Assembly: GCA_016190505.1 (NCBI GenBank)
Contig: JACPQM010000063.1
Coordinates: 1-43,727, forward strand
Length of the DNA stretch: 43,727 bases
Origin: Chloroflexota bacterium
Lineage (GTDB): Bacteria > Chloroflexota > Dehalococcoidia > JACPQK01
Reading direction: 5' to 3'
Notes under the pieces: generated by a model
Told to the model about the DNA's origin: nothing
What the model saw: the letters and a program-made list of their open reading frames with translations, nothing else
Databases searched by the model: none
In this document: piece by piece, positions 32,308 through 41,694 of the stretch
Layout: the number at the start of each line of letters is the position of its first letter
How positions within the stretch are numbered: position 1 is the first letter of the stretch
Made by a program: the position numbers and the translations under genes

Positions 32308-33825
32308 ATGCGCCGTAGCCTACCGAGACTGCGGGGTCTGGACGCCGGGTACGCCGTGCCCATCCTCGGGGCACTGGTGGAGGCGCTGTGGGCCTACCCG
32401 TGGTTTGCCTGGATAGCTAGCTGGGACGCCCTGGGATGGCCCAGGGCGCCCCTTAGCCTGGCCAGCGCGGTGGTCCTCGTAGTGGCGGCGGAAGCTCTGT
32501 CGCGCGCGGCGCTGGCACGGGACTGGTCGCTGGCCCGGGTGCGCCTGGTGCTTCTCCCCACGCTCTCGGGACTGCTGGCCCTGGCCGTGCGGTTGGAGCT
32601 GGGTACGGGGCATGCGCTGTGGGATGTCCGTTGGACGGGGTACGTGGCGGAACACGCGACTATGCTCGCTGGCGGCCTGTCGTTCGGCGCCTATCTCCTC
32701 TGGCGGGGCATGTCAGTGGGGCGCGAAGCCCCGGCCTTTGACACCCTGTATCGAAGGTTCATGGTGGGGCTGGCAGGTGTGGTCGCGTTGCTGCTAGTAT
32801 CAGCGGCTACCGCTCCGACCGGCCAGTTCCGCAGTGTTGTGGCAGTCTCCGGGCCATATGTGGCCCTGTACTTTATTGTGGGGCTGCTGGCGCTAGCCCT
32901 GGCCAACTTCCAGTCCATCCGGGCGGGGTTGGCCCAACAAGCCGAGGCTTCGGAGCTGTTTACCAGACAGTGGCTGTCCCTGGCGGTGGGGGCTATCCTG
33001 GGCATAGTCGCGCTGGCTATCGCCATTGCCGGCGCCTTTTCTTTCGACTTGCTGGCCTTGTTGCTGCACCCGCTCAGCGTTGCCGCGGACCGGCTGTTGA
33101 CAGCTTTCATCTATCTGGTGGCGTATCCGTTGGGAGTGCTGGCGGCTGCCCTGATATATGCGTGGCGTGCCTTGACGCGGCTCCTGGGGCTGGGGCATGA
33201 CGTGTCGCCCGAGCGGTTCACTCCACCTGACCTCGAGGAACTCCGCCAGGTGGCAGAGGGACAGGCGCCCAGCGCTATTCCACCCTGGGTATTCCCGGCC
33301 CTGAAATGGGGCTTGCTGGCACTGATTGTAGCGCTGGTGGTACTGGCTCTGGCCCGCGTCTTGCTCCGCTACTCAAGGGGCAGATGGGACGAAGACGTCG
33401 AGGAGGTCCACGAGTCGTTGGGGGCTTGGGACGCTTTCAAACACGACCTGGCCTCACTCCTGACCAGGCTCTGGCGCCGTTTCAAACGGCAACGGGCCGG
33501 CGCGGCTCCCGCCGCCGTTGTGCCCGAGGCAGCGGCGGATCCCGAAGGGCAAGGCCGCCTGTTCGCCGCCAGGGAGATCTATCAGGCGCTGCTGTGGGAG
33601 GGGCGGCAAGCGGGCCTGGCGCGTGGCCCGTGGGAGACGCCCCACGAATATCGGGAAAGGCTGCGAGGTCTGATGGCGTCCGGGGCCGAGGGGCTTGACG
33701 CCATCACCGAAGCTTATTCGGCCGAGCGCTACGGAGATATGGCAGCGGAAGGCCAACAGCTCGAGCACATCAACCGCTTGTGGCGCGGCCTGCGCTCCGC
33801 GCTGCGAGGCGTGCGCCTGGCCTAA
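32308..33825 (+). CDS. Polytopic membrane protein with C-terminal DUF4129
   Basis: A 505-residue protein with about eight membrane helices in the first 370 residues. A cytoplasmic C-terminus (about 375-505) carries the DUF4129 signature: IYQALLWEGRQAGLARGPW, then ETPHEYRERL and ITEAYSAERYG. In related clusters DUF4129 is fused to, or sits next to, a transglutaminase-like domain. No such domain is present here. The start is 9 bases after the DUF58 stop. Function unknown; envelope assembly with MoxR is inferred. Confidence 0.85.
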   Translation: MRRSLPRLRGLDAGYAVPILGALVEALWAYPWFAWIASWDALGWPRAPLSLASAVVLVVAAEALSRAALARDWSLARVRLVLLPTLSGLLALAVRLELGTGHALWDVRWTGYVAEHATMLAGGLSFGAYLLWRGMSVGREAPAFDTLYRRFMVGLAGVVALLLVSAATAPTGQFRSVVAVSGPYVALYFIVGLLALALANFQSIRAGLAQQAEASELFTRQWLSLAVGAILGIVALAIAIAGAFSFDLLALLLHPLSVAADRLLTAFIYLVAYPLGVLAAALIYAWRALTRLLGLGHDVSPERFTPPDLEELRQVAEGQAPSAIPPWVFPALKWGLLALIVALVVLALARVLLRYSRGRWDEDVEEVHESLGAWDAFKHDLASLLTRLWRRFKRQRAGAAPAAVVPEAAADPEGQGRLFAAREIYQALLWEGRQAGLARGPWETPHEYRERLRGLMASGAEGLDAITEAYSAERYGDMAAEGQQLEHINRLWRGLRSALRGVRLA

Positions 33826-33846
33826 CCCCCTGGCCCCTTCCCCCTT

Positions 33847-34011
33847 GATCCACCATCAAAAACGAAGACCTGGAAAACCCGGTGCCTTGGGGACAGCCCG
33901 AGATCCGGTCAAGCCGTAGGGGCGACCCGCCGGGTCGCCCCTACGCGTTGGTGCTCCATCTCGGTGAGAAAACCGCCCGTTCGGGTAGACATAACAGGTG
34001 GCGGATTCTGG
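33847..34011 (+). repeat. Composite repeat element, copy 2
   Basis: About 165 bases, opposite in orientation to 13099-13265. It contains the palindrome GTAGGGGCGACCCG-C-complement at 33916-33944 and ends GGTGGCGGATTCTGG. A piece of the same end recurs at 34168-34183 (GATGGTGGATTTTGG) and at 3893-3929. Confidence 0.78.
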
Positions 34012-34071
34012 TTCCCCCCAAATCCACCAGCTAACGTGCCATTGAGCCTGGTGATCCAGGTGTGGGCAGGC

Positions 34072-34143
34072 GTAGGGGCGAAGCATCGGGCCAACATGAG
34101 CAACTGGTGCTTGCGCCGGCCTTGCCCGATGCTTCGCCCCTAC
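34072..34143. repeat. Long-arm REP inverted repeat
   Basis: Two perfect 19-base arms (GTAGGGGCGAAGCATCGGG and its complement) around a 34-base loop. It lies between the composite repeat and tRNA-Gly. Together with the neighbouring repeats it fills the gap from 33826 to 34290, where no gene is visible. Confidence 0.85.
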
Positions 34144-34290
34144 TGGCGTCCCTTCTCTAAGCAGATCTGATGGTGGATTTTGGTTCCCGCACCTGGCTTG
34201 ACATCCGGACGGGCATCCGGTACGTTGGGAAGGGCTGGCTGCTAGGCTGCAGGTATGTTGCAGCAGAGCACTGTAGTTTCAGCATCCCGA

Positions 34291-34366
<76 letters not shown>

Positions 34367-34507
34367 ACGTTTCCCCAAGTCCGCCTTAGTTTTCCCAGGT
34401 TCGAAACCCGATGGGCCGTGCCGCTACTCCCCTACCGTGGACTGTTTACTGCGCTCCGAACAGTGTCTATAGTGAACAACGATGGAAGTGTAGTGACGAG
34501 GAGCGAC

Positions 34508-35479
34508 ATGAAGCACATTGCGGTGTTGACCAGCGGCGGCGACGCTCCCGGCATGAACGCCGCCATTAGAGCTGTGGTGCGGACCGGTCTCGACAGAGGT
34601 TGGGCTGTGCACGGTGTCCGCTACGGCTACGCCGGCCTCATCAACGACAACCTGGTGGCCATGGGAGCAAGGTCTGTCGGTGGCATTATTCACCAGGGGG
34701 GCACCATGCTGGGCAGTGCCCGTTGCCCTGAGTTCATGACCGAGGACGGCCGCAATAGCGCATTGCGGACTCTTCAGCAGCACGAGATCGAGGCGCTGAT
34801 TGTCATTGGTGGCAATGGCTCTCAGACCGGGGCCTATGATCTGCACCGGATGGGCTTCCCAGTGGTAGGTGTGGCTTCTACCATAGACAATGATGTTTAC
34901 GGTGCAGAGCCATCCATTGGGGTAGACACTGCCCTGAACATCGCCCTGGAGGCCATTGACCGGATCAAGACCACGGCCTCATCCCACCAGCGCGCCTTTA
35001 TTGTGGAGGTCATGGGACGCGATCGCGGTTACCTGGCCCTGATGGCCGGCATCGCCGGCGGCGCCGAGTTCGTGGTCATTCCTGAGGTGGATACCAGCCC
35101 TGAAGAGGTTGCCATCCGCGTCCGCGCGGACTACCGAAAGGGCAAGGCGCATGCCATTGTTGTTGTGGCCGAAGGCGCCTACTGCAATGCGCAGAGGTTG
35201 CAGGGCTACTTCAAGGAACAGCATGAGCGGCTGGGCTTCGAGCCAAGGGTGACCATCCTGGGACACGTGCAGAGGGGTGGAGCGCCCACTGCCTTTGACC
35301 GCCTGCTGGGCACGCGCTCGGGTGCGGCGGCCACCGAGTATCTGGCGCGCGGCGAGCAGGGGATCATGCTCGGCCAGGTCGGCGGCAAGATTGCGGCCAC
35401 GCCCCTGGCTGAGGTTGCGGCCACCAAGAAGCCACTGGACCTCGGTTTGCTGGAGCTGGCCCGGTCCCTGAACAAATAG
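34508..35479 (+). CDS. pfkA: 6-phosphofructokinase
   Basis: A 323-residue PfkA that phosphorylates fructose 6-phosphate in glycolysis. LTSGGDAPGMNAAIR, GGTMLGSAR, TIDND with the catalytic Asp127, and MGRDRGYLAL and HVQRGGAPTAFDR all fit group A PFK and align nearly gap-free with the E. coli enzyme. Residues 101-105 read GGNGS where ATP-dependent enzymes usually have GGDGS; Asn replaces the Asp that helps hold Mg-ATP. Gly104 and the lack of Lys124 still argue for ATP rather than pyrophosphate. ATG 34508 has GAGGAG 8 bases upstream; an in-frame GTG/ATG run further up has no support. It stands alone between tRNA-Gly and repeat DNA. Confidence 0.94.
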   Translation: MKHIAVLTSGGDAPGMNAAIRAVVRTGLDRGWAVHGVRYGYAGLINDNLVAMGARSVGGIIHQGGTMLGSARCPEFMTEDGRNSALRTLQQHEIEALIVIGGNGSQTGAYDLHRMGFPVVGVASTIDNDVYGAEPSIGVDTALNIALEAIDRIKTTASSHQRAFIVEVMGRDRGYLALMAGIAGGAEFVVIPEVDTSPEEVAIRVRADYRKGKAHAIVVVAEGAYCNAQRLQGYFKEQHERLGFEPRVTILGHVQRGGAPTAFDRLLGTRSGAAATEYLARGEQGIMLGQVGGKIAATPLAEVAATKKPLDLGLLELARSLNK

Positions 35480-35568
35480 GCTACGGACTTCAGGCTACGG
35501 GCTACAGGCTACACATGGGCCAGGTGGGTACGATGTTTGGCAAGCCCCGATCGGGGCTCCCGCAAACC

Positions 35569-35596
35569 GTAGGGGCATGGCGCGCCATGCCCCTAC
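35569..35596. repeat. 28-base perfect REP palindrome
   Basis: Half-site GTAGGGGCATGGCG followed directly by its complement. It lies between the convergent pfkA and kinase genes and may end both transcripts. A smaller palindrome (GCCCCGATCGGGGC, 35544-35557) is adjacent. Confidence 0.85.
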
Positions 35597-35645
35597 GCCT
35601 CAACCTAAGACTGGCTGAATTGGAAGCCGGAGGATGTGGCAGTCC

Positions 35646-35815
35646 GTAGGGTGGGTGGAGTCCCGATTGCATCGGGGCGGAACCCACCAGCAGCGCCCGT
35701 ACGAGCGCCAACGATGGATGCTAGCCCACCTGCGGCGGGTTACTTCTGTCGAAAGTTGGTTGCCAGAGCGCGGGGGTGGTGGGTTCCGCTGCGCTACACC
35801 CACCCTACAGTGCCC
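35646..35815. repeat. GTAGGGTGGGT inverted-repeat element
   Basis: GTAGGGTGGGTG at the left end and CACCCACCCTAC at the right, with inner arms GCGGAACCCACC and GGTGGGTTCCGC, frame a ~170 base block. A half copy is at 29984-30012. This motif class is common in genomes carrying RAYT transposases. No coding frame inside. Confidence 0.75.
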
Positions 35816-35843
35816 GTAGCCCGTAGTCTGAAGTCTGAAGCCC

Positions 35844-38800
35844 CTACGGCTTGGGCATGCGGTAGCCCACTTGCGGCTCGGTGAGGATGTACCGGGGCTG
35901 GCGGGCATCGTCCCCCAGGCTGCGGCGCAGGTTGCGCATCATGGAGCGCAGCAGCTCCGTTTCCCCCTTGTACTCCGGACCCCACACCTGATCCAGGAGC
36001 TGGTCGTGGGTCATCACCTGCCCGGCGTGCGCCGCCAACTGGTAGAGCAGCTTGTACTCCGTGGCCGACAGGGACACCGACCGGCCCATCTTGAGCACGC
36101 GCCGCTCGGCGAAGTTGATGGTCAGGTCGCCCACGGTGAACGGCGGGCGTACCTCTACCACGTGCGGCATCAGCCGCCGGCGGAGCACCACCTCGATGCG
36201 GGCCAGCAACTCCGTGGGCGAGAAGGGCTTGGTGATGTAGTCGTCCGCACCCGTCTTGAGGGCGCGGACAGCATTGTCGCCCTGGTCGTTGCCGGTGAGG
36301 AAGATCGTGGGCACCGCCGAGAACTCGCGGATCTGCTTGAGCACCTCGAAGCCGCTGGTGCCGGGCAGCATCAGGTCCAGCAACACCAGGTCGGGCTCTT
36401 GCTCCTGTACCAGCTTGGTGCACTGGACAGGATCGGCGGTGACGATAGCCTGATAACCGGCCTCCTCCAGGGTACGCCGGATGTAGCGCAGGGTCTGCGG
36501 GTCGTCGTCTAGAGACAGGACGCGTGTCTTCTCTGAGGTGCGGCTGACGCGGCCCAGATGGCCCGTACGCCGCGCGGTGTCAGGCGCCACCAGTCCCGAC
36601 CCTTCGGTCCGCCTCAGGGCAGGCCTGTCGGGACCGGCGGCGATGGGCAGGGTGAAGCTGAAGGTGGCGCCCTGTCCCTCGCCACCGCTCTCCGCCCAGA
36701 TGCGCCCGCCGTGCGCCTCCACGATGCCCTTGCAGATGGCCAGCCCCAGACCGGTGCCGGCCAGGGCACGCCCGCTGTCCTCGTGGAGCTGGGAGAACTT
36801 CTTGAACAGGGAGGGCATCTTGTCCAGCGGGATGCCTCGTCCCCGGTCCCTGACGTGCACAGTTACGTAGGAGGCATCGGACTCCGCTTCCAGGACTATG
36901 GGCAGTGCCGGCGGCGAGAACTTGTCCGCGTTGTTCAACATGTTGGCGAGTACCTGGGCCACCCGCCGCCCGTCGGCCTGCACCCGGGGCAGGGCATCGG
37001 GCAACCTGACGTGCACCTCGTGCGAGGCGCCGCTCCGGACAAAGGCGGTGGTCGCCTCCTGGACCACTGCGCTCAGGTCTGTAGGCATGGCGTTGATGGA
37101 CAGGGCGCCTGCCTCGATGCGGGTCAGGTCCAGCAGGTTGTTGACCAGGTCGCGCAGCTTGTCAGCCTGCTGGTCTATGATGCGGAAAAGCTGCATGGTC
37201 TCCGCGTAGTCCGCGGTCTGGCCGGAGAGGGCCGTGGCCGCGGCGCCCTTGATGGCGGTGAGTGGTGTGCGTAGCTCGTGGCTGACCATTCCCAGGAACT
37301 CGTTGCGCCGCCTCTCCGCTTCCTCCAGTGGGCCCATGTCCTGGGCAATGGCAATGGCGCCGGTAATCTTGCCATCCGAGGAGTAGATGGGAGTGGCGGT
37401 GACCAGGCTTTTTCCTGTCCGCCCATCGGGGGCCTCGAAGTGGACCTCTTCCAGGAACGCGCGCTCTCCGGAGCGTACCGCGCGCTGAAGGGGCAGGTCT
37501 TCCGGGCGGTACACGGCGCCATCAGGCTTGCGCCTCACCAGGAGCTGGGCGTACTCCTCCAGGCTGTATTCGGCCCGGTTGTCCTTGGCGCCGAGCAGGC
37601 GCCGGCCCTCGGTGTTGACCAGCACTACCCGGCCCGTGGCGTCGGCCACGAAAATGGCTGCGGGCGAGGCATCCAGCAGTGCCTTGAGCCGGGCGCGCTC
37701 ATTCTCGGACTCCGCCAGCAGGCGGGCGCGGTCCGCCTCCGTTCGCTTGCGCTCGGTGACGTCCTGCTTGATGGCGATGAACTGGGTGACCTCGCCTTGC
37801 GAGTCCTTGACCGGTGTGATGGTCATGTCCTCGTAGTACAGGGAGCCGTCCTTACGCTTGTTCACCATGTCACCATGCCAGACCTTGCCGGCCAGGACGG
37901 TGTCCCACAGGTTGGCGTAAAACTGCCGGTCGTGCTTTCCAGACTTGAGGACACGGGGGTTCTGGCCTATGACCTCCTGCGGCGTGAACCCCGTAGTCCT
38001 GGTGAAGGCCGGGTTGACCCAGGCAATGCGGCCCTCCGGGTCGGTGATGACGATGCTGTTGGCGGCGGCAGTCAGGGCCGCGGCCTGCCGGGCGAGGTGC
38101 TCTTGCGTCCGCACGCGCTCGGTGGTCTCGGTCATGGAGAGCACGAAGCCCTGGACACGTCCGGCGTTGTCTTTGACCGGGGACAGCGTCCAGTCCCAGT
38201 AGGTGACGCCTCGTTCGGGCTGGTCCGCGAACTCGAAGGGCTTATCGTGGTACTCCGCCGGCTGGCCGGTGGCTCTCACCCACTCGAATATGGCGCGGTT
38301 CTCGTCGTTGGGGAACAGTGCGAAGTGGTTCTTGCCAAAGAGCTCCTCGACCGTGTGCCCGGAGCTTCGAGCATAGGCGGAGTTGACCGCCACGAAGTTG
38401 AAGTCCCGGTCCAGGTAAGCCAAACGGGTGTGGGTGTTCTCAACAATGGCCTGGAGGCGCTGGTGCTCGGCCTCCAGCGCCTGCTCCGCCTGCACGCGCT
38501 CGGTGACGTCCCGAGCGGACCCCTGAAAGGCTACGGCATTGCCAGCATCGTCGTATAAAGGCACCAACTGCGATTCCAGCCAGTAGGGGTGGCCGTCTTT
38601 GTGGACACACCGCCACAGCGACGGGGCAGTGAACGTGGCTGGGGACTGGAATAGTGCCGACAGCTTGGGCAACTCCTGGGGGTGCACAATCCTGGCGCCC
38701 ATCTGTGGGTCGGCGTACCACTCCTCAGGGGCATAACCCGTGATCCGCTCGGCGGATGGGCTCGCGTACTCGTAGGCAGGCGAGGGCAGGAGGCGCACCC

Positions 38801-39839
38801 GGTAGACAAAGTCGCGGGAGTTCTCCGTCAGCAGGCGGAAGCGCTCCTCGCTCTGGCGCAGGGCGTCGGCGGTCCGCTTCTCCCAGGTAATGTCCCGCAG
38901 GATCATGGTGCAGGCCCACTGCCCGTCCGTGAACACCGCGGAGAGGGTGCCCTCCAGGGGGAACTCCTCCCCGTCGGCGCGCAGGCCGGTGACCTGCACT
39001 ATCGCCCCAGGGGTGGTGTTTGCGGCCTCCAGGGACTGGCGGAAGCGGTGCACCTGCTCTGAGTGCTTCGCCCGGTAGCGCTCCGGGATGAAGCGCTCGA
39101 TGGGCTGGCCTACGGCCTCGGCGGGGGGGCAGCGGAATATCTTCTCAGCGGCCTTGTTAAAGACGACGATGCGCTGGTCGTTGTCCAGAGTGATGATGCC
39201 GTCCATGGCGGTGCCGATCACGCTGGACAGCCGGGCCTCGCTGGCCTTCAGGGCCTCGCTGGCCCTCTTGCGTTCGGTGATGTCGCGTACCATCCAGCGC
39301 AGGCCGAGCAGCTTCCCGTCACGGCCCAGGTTGGGCGCGACGGTTAGTGCGGCCACGATGGGCTCCCCGTGTCGCGGCTGTACTTGAATCTCCAGCTCTC
39401 TCCCGGCGGATGTGCGAGCCAGGGTCGAAACCAGGCTGCGGAACGCCTTGCGGTCGGCTTCGAGCACAAAGCTTGCCAGCGGGGCGCCCATTAGCAGGCT
39501 CTCGGGGAGGCCAAGCAGGGTGGACGCTGCCCGGTTCGCTTCGCGAATGAGGCCGTTGGCATCGGTCACCAGGTAGCCGTCAGGAGCGAAAGCAAAGAGC
39601 TCCTGGTAGCGCCGGCGCTGGGTCTCGACAGCCTGGGTGAGGGCCGCCAGCTCGTCGTTTTGCGCGCGTAGCTCCTCCTGGGCCACCGTCATCTCTTCCA
39701 GAGAGTTATGGATCTCCTGGTAGGCTTGCTCCAGCTTCTCCCTGTCGGTCACGGAGACAGCTTCCCGCAGGCCAACAAGCCGCTGCTCCAGGTCAGCTAT
39801 GGAGGTAAACAGGTCACGCCTTGGCATCTTGTCCCTCAT
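35844..39839 (-). CDS. Six-PAS histidine kinase fused to an OmpR-type response regulator
   Basis: A 1331-residue one-piece two-component system. Layout: coiled coil about 15-75; PAS domains at about 76-190, 200-320, 328-448, 455-575, 583-700, 712-838; HisKA with MVSHELRTPLTAIKG (His854); HATPase with NMLNNADKF (N box, about 967) and GTGLGLAICKG (about 1028); receiver 1105-1220 with the DDD triad and phospho-acceptor Asp1155 (LVLLDLMLPG), Thr in FLTGND and Lys1204; winged-helix OmpR output 1234-1331 (LSATEYKLLYQLA, RYILTEPQVGYRM). There are no membrane helices, so it is cytoplasmic. It should autophosphorylate, pass phosphate to its own receiver and bind DNA itself. It overlaps the CheR-PAS gene by 26 bases and ends the operon. 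Confidence 0.93.
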   Translation of the reverse strand: MRDKMPRRDLFTSIADLEQRLVGLREAVSVTDREKLEQAYQEIHNSLEEMTVAQEELRAQNDELAALTQAVETQRRRYQELFAFAPDGYLVTDANGLIREANRAASTLLGLPESLLMGAPLASFVLEADRKAFRSLVSTLARTSAGRELEIQVQPRHGEPIVAALTVAPNLGRDGKLLGLRWMVRDITERKRASEALKASEARLSSVIGTAMDGIITLDNDQRIVVFNKAAEKIFRCPPAEAVGQPIERFIPERYRAKHSEQVHRFRQSLEAANTTPGAIVQVTGLRADGEEFPLEGTLSAVFTDGQWACTMILRDITWEKRTADALRQSEERFRLLTENSRDFVYRVRLLPSPAYEYASPSAERITGYAPEEWYADPQMGARIVHPQELPKLSALFQSPATFTAPSLWRCVHKDGHPYWLESQLVPLYDDAGNAVAFQGSARDVTERVQAEQALEAEHQRLQAIVENTHTRLAYLDRDFNFVAVNSAYARSSGHTVEELFGKNHFALFPNDENRAIFEWVRATGQPAEYHDKPFEFADQPERGVTYWDWTLSPVKDNAGRVQGFVLSMTETTERVRTQEHLARQAAALTAAANSIVITDPEGRIAWVNPAFTRTTGFTPQEVIGQNPRVLKSGKHDRQFYANLWDTVLAGKVWHGDMVNKRKDGSLYYEDMTITPVKDSQGEVTQFIAIKQDVTERKRTEADRARLLAESENERARLKALLDASPAAIFVADATGRVVLVNTEGRRLLGAKDNRAEYSLEEYAQLLVRRKPDGAVYRPEDLPLQRAVRSGERAFLEEVHFEAPDGRTGKSLVTATPIYSSDGKITGAIAIAQDMGPLEEAERRRNEFLGMVSHELRTPLTAIKGAAATALSGQTADYAETMQLFRIIDQQADKLRDLVNNLLDLTRIEAGALSINAMPTDLSAVVQEATTAFVRSGASHEVHVRLPDALPRVQADGRRVAQVLANMLNNADKFSPPALPIVLEAESDASYVTVHVRDRGRGIPLDKMPSLFKKFSQLHEDSGRALAGTGLGLAICKGIVEAHGGRIWAESGGEGQGATFSFTLPIAAGPDRPALRRTEGSGLVAPDTARRTGHLGRVSRTSEKTRVLSLDDDPQTLRYIRRTLEEAGYQAIVTADPVQCTKLVQEQEPDLVLLDLMLPGTSGFEVLKQIREFSAVPTIFLTGNDQGDNAVRALKTGADDYITKPFSPTELLARIEVVLRRRLMPHVVEVRPPFTVGDLTINFAERRVLKMGRSVSLSATEYKLLYQLAAHAGQVMTHDQLLDQVWGPEYKGETELLRSMMRNLRRSLGDDARQPRYILTEPQVGYRMPKP

Positions 39840-41694
39840 GGGGCGGTTCCATCAAGAGGACTGCCCCATGATCGCCTCCTTTTTTGCCGGTGAGCGGAGT
39901 AACGAAAAGATAGCACTGGAAGGGCTTACCCCGGCGGTTGACTGCATTCAAGACCGCCGCCTCTTGCCGCGACCGCCCCGAAAGCACCAGGTTTATCGAG
40001 TCCTTGATCTCCTGCACTGGCAGCCCCATTTCCAGGGCCAGGAAATGCTTGCCCCGCACCTCGTCCTGCCGCAGCCCCCACATGTCCTCCGCAACGGCGT
40101 TCCAGTGGAGCAGCCTCATGCCATGGTCCAGCACCGCCAGGCCTGTCCTCAGGCTGGAGAGCACTGAGAGCAGGAAGGAGTTGGCCTCATCCAACTCCTC
40201 GGTGCGCTCCCGCAGCTCGACGTTGGCCGTTTCCAGCTCCTCGTTAGTGGACTGGAGCTCCTCGTTCATGGTCTCCAGCTCTTCATTGGCGGACTGGAGC
40301 TCCTCGTTGGTGGTTTCCAGCTCCTCGTTGGTGGACTGGAGCTCCTCGTTGGTGGTCTCCAGCTCCTCGTTGGCCGACTGAAGCTCCTCGCTGCTGGTCT
40401 CCAGCTCCCGGCCAATGCGCTCAAGGTCATGCTCCAATTGACGGGTGCTGGTGACATCGGCAAAGGAGATACTCACGCCGAGGGCAGCGCCGGCGTTGTC
40501 GAAGAGAGGCACGACCTGGATGTCCAGGTACTGGACTGAGCCATCCGGGAACGCCCTCTGGACGCCGCTGAAACTCAGGGGCCGGCGTTCACTGAAGGCC
40601 TGCTCAATGGCGGAGCGCAGTTCCATGGGACGGTAAGAGATCTCCAGGTCGTGGAAGGGCCGGCCGATGTGCCTGGGGCTCAAGCTGAACAATGCAGAGG
40701 CTTCCTGATTGATCAGGGCCACGTTGCCCGAGACCTCCACCACAATCTGAGGCATGGGCAACGCCTCGAAGGCGGATTCCCGCAGGCGCCAGCCCCTGGT
40801 CAGCGTGGCGTCGGCCTCGGTGTCTCCGGTCTGAGCCATGACCAGCAGGCGGTCGCGAGGCGCCGCCCGAGCCACCTTGGCGAAAAAGCGGTACTTGGGC
40901 GACATCGGTGTGAACAGGTATGTGGTGGTGAGCAGCGTCTCCGCGTTGCCCAGAAACAGGTAGCCGTCATCGTTAAGGGCGAAGTGGAACCGGGCCACGA
41001 TGCGGCGCTGGCTTTCGGCATTGAAGTACATCAGCGTATTGCGGCACACCAGCAGGTCGAGGTGGGAGATGGGCGCGTCGTGCATCAGGTCGTGGCGGCC
41101 GAAGATCACGACACGGCGCAGGTCTTTGTCGAATGAGTAGTGGCCACCGACATCCTGAAAGTACTTCTCCTTGAGGGCAAGGGGCAGGTCCTGCACTGTC
41201 TGGGGCGCGTAGGTCCCGGTACGGGCCTGGACCAGGGCCTCCTCGTCCACGTCCGTGGCGTAGACCTTCACCCGCTGGACGCAGTCCTCTTTGCCCATGG
41301 CCTCGGACAGTAACATGGCCAGAGAGTAGGGCTCTTCTCCCGAGGCGCAGCCAGCGCTCCACACGCGGACCGGCTCCTCGGGTTTCTTGCCGGCCAGTAT
41401 GGCAGGGATTATTTCGCGGCCCAGGTACTCCCAGGGCACCGGGTCGCGGAAGAAGGCCGTGACGTTGACCAGTATGGTGTTGAACAGAAGGCCGAATTCC
41501 TCGGGGTGGACCTCCAGGTAGTCCTGGTATGCGGCATAGCTGCGGGCTTTCAGCACCGTCAGGCGTTTGCTCACGCGGCGCATGAGGCTGGCGCGTTTGT
41601 AGCCCGTGAGGTCGAACCCGCGGCTCTGCCGGATGAACTCCAGGAGGGCTTCGAACTGCGCCGCCTGGTTGCCGCCAGCCTGGGAGTCAGCCAA
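39814..41694 (-). CDS. CheR-type methyltransferase with PAS domains and coiled coil
   Basis: A 626-residue protein. CheR domain about 10-275, with the SAM site [16 protein letters not shown] (about 111-126), TDVDEEAL, and [10 protein letters not shown] (about 215-224). A PAS domain lies at about 305-415. A strict 14-residue repeat coiled coil ([14 protein letters not shown]) runs at about 430-500, followed by a second PAS domain (about 505-615). In many genomes CheB and CheR are fused with such PAS/coiled-coil parts; here CheB is a separate gene upstream, overlapping by 8 bases. There is no chemoreceptor gene nearby, so the methylation target is unclear. It probably feeds the kinase encoded next. 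Confidence 0.92.
   Translation of the reverse strand: MADSQAGGNQAAQFEALLEFIRQSRGFDLTGYKRASLMRRVSKRLTVLKARSYAAYQDYLEVHPEEFGLLFNTILVNVTAFFRDPVPWEYLGREIIPAILAGKKPEEPVRVWSAGCASGEEPYSLAMLLSEAMGKEDCVQRVKVYATDVDEEALVQARTGTYAPQTVQDLPLALKEKYFQDVGGHYSFDKDLRRVVIFGRHDLMHDAPISHLDLLVCRNTLMYFNAESQRRIVARFHFALNDDGYLFLGNAETLLTTTYLFTPMSPKYRFFAKVARAAPRDRLLVMAQTGDTEADATLTRGWRLRESAFEALPMPQIVVEVSGNVALINQEASALFSLSPRHIGRPFHDLEISYRPMELRSAIEQAFSERRPLSFSGVQRAFPDGSVQYLDIQVVPLFDNAGAALGVSISFADVTSTRQLEHDLERIGRELETSSEELQSANEELETTNEELQSTNEELETTNEELQSANEELETMNEELQSTNEELETANVELRERTEELDEANSFLLSVLSSLRTGLAVLDHGMRLLHWNAVAEDMWGLRQDEVRGKHFLALEMGLPVQEIKDSINLVLSGRSRQEAAVLNAVNRRGKPFQCYLFVTPLTGKKGGDHGAVLLMEPPHEGQDAKA
40194..40407 (-). 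repeat. Coding tandem repeat of 42 bases
   Basis: About five imperfect units encoding the coiled-coil register EELQSxNEELETxN in the CheR-PAS gene. The unit count is a natural site for length variation by slippage. Units differ mainly by third-base and Ser/Thr changes. Confidence 0.8.

Noticed and set aside
40194..40407. The 42-base tandem repeats as a regulatory or recombination site
   Set aside because: They encode a regular coiled coil typical of CheR-PAS proteins, which explains them fully.
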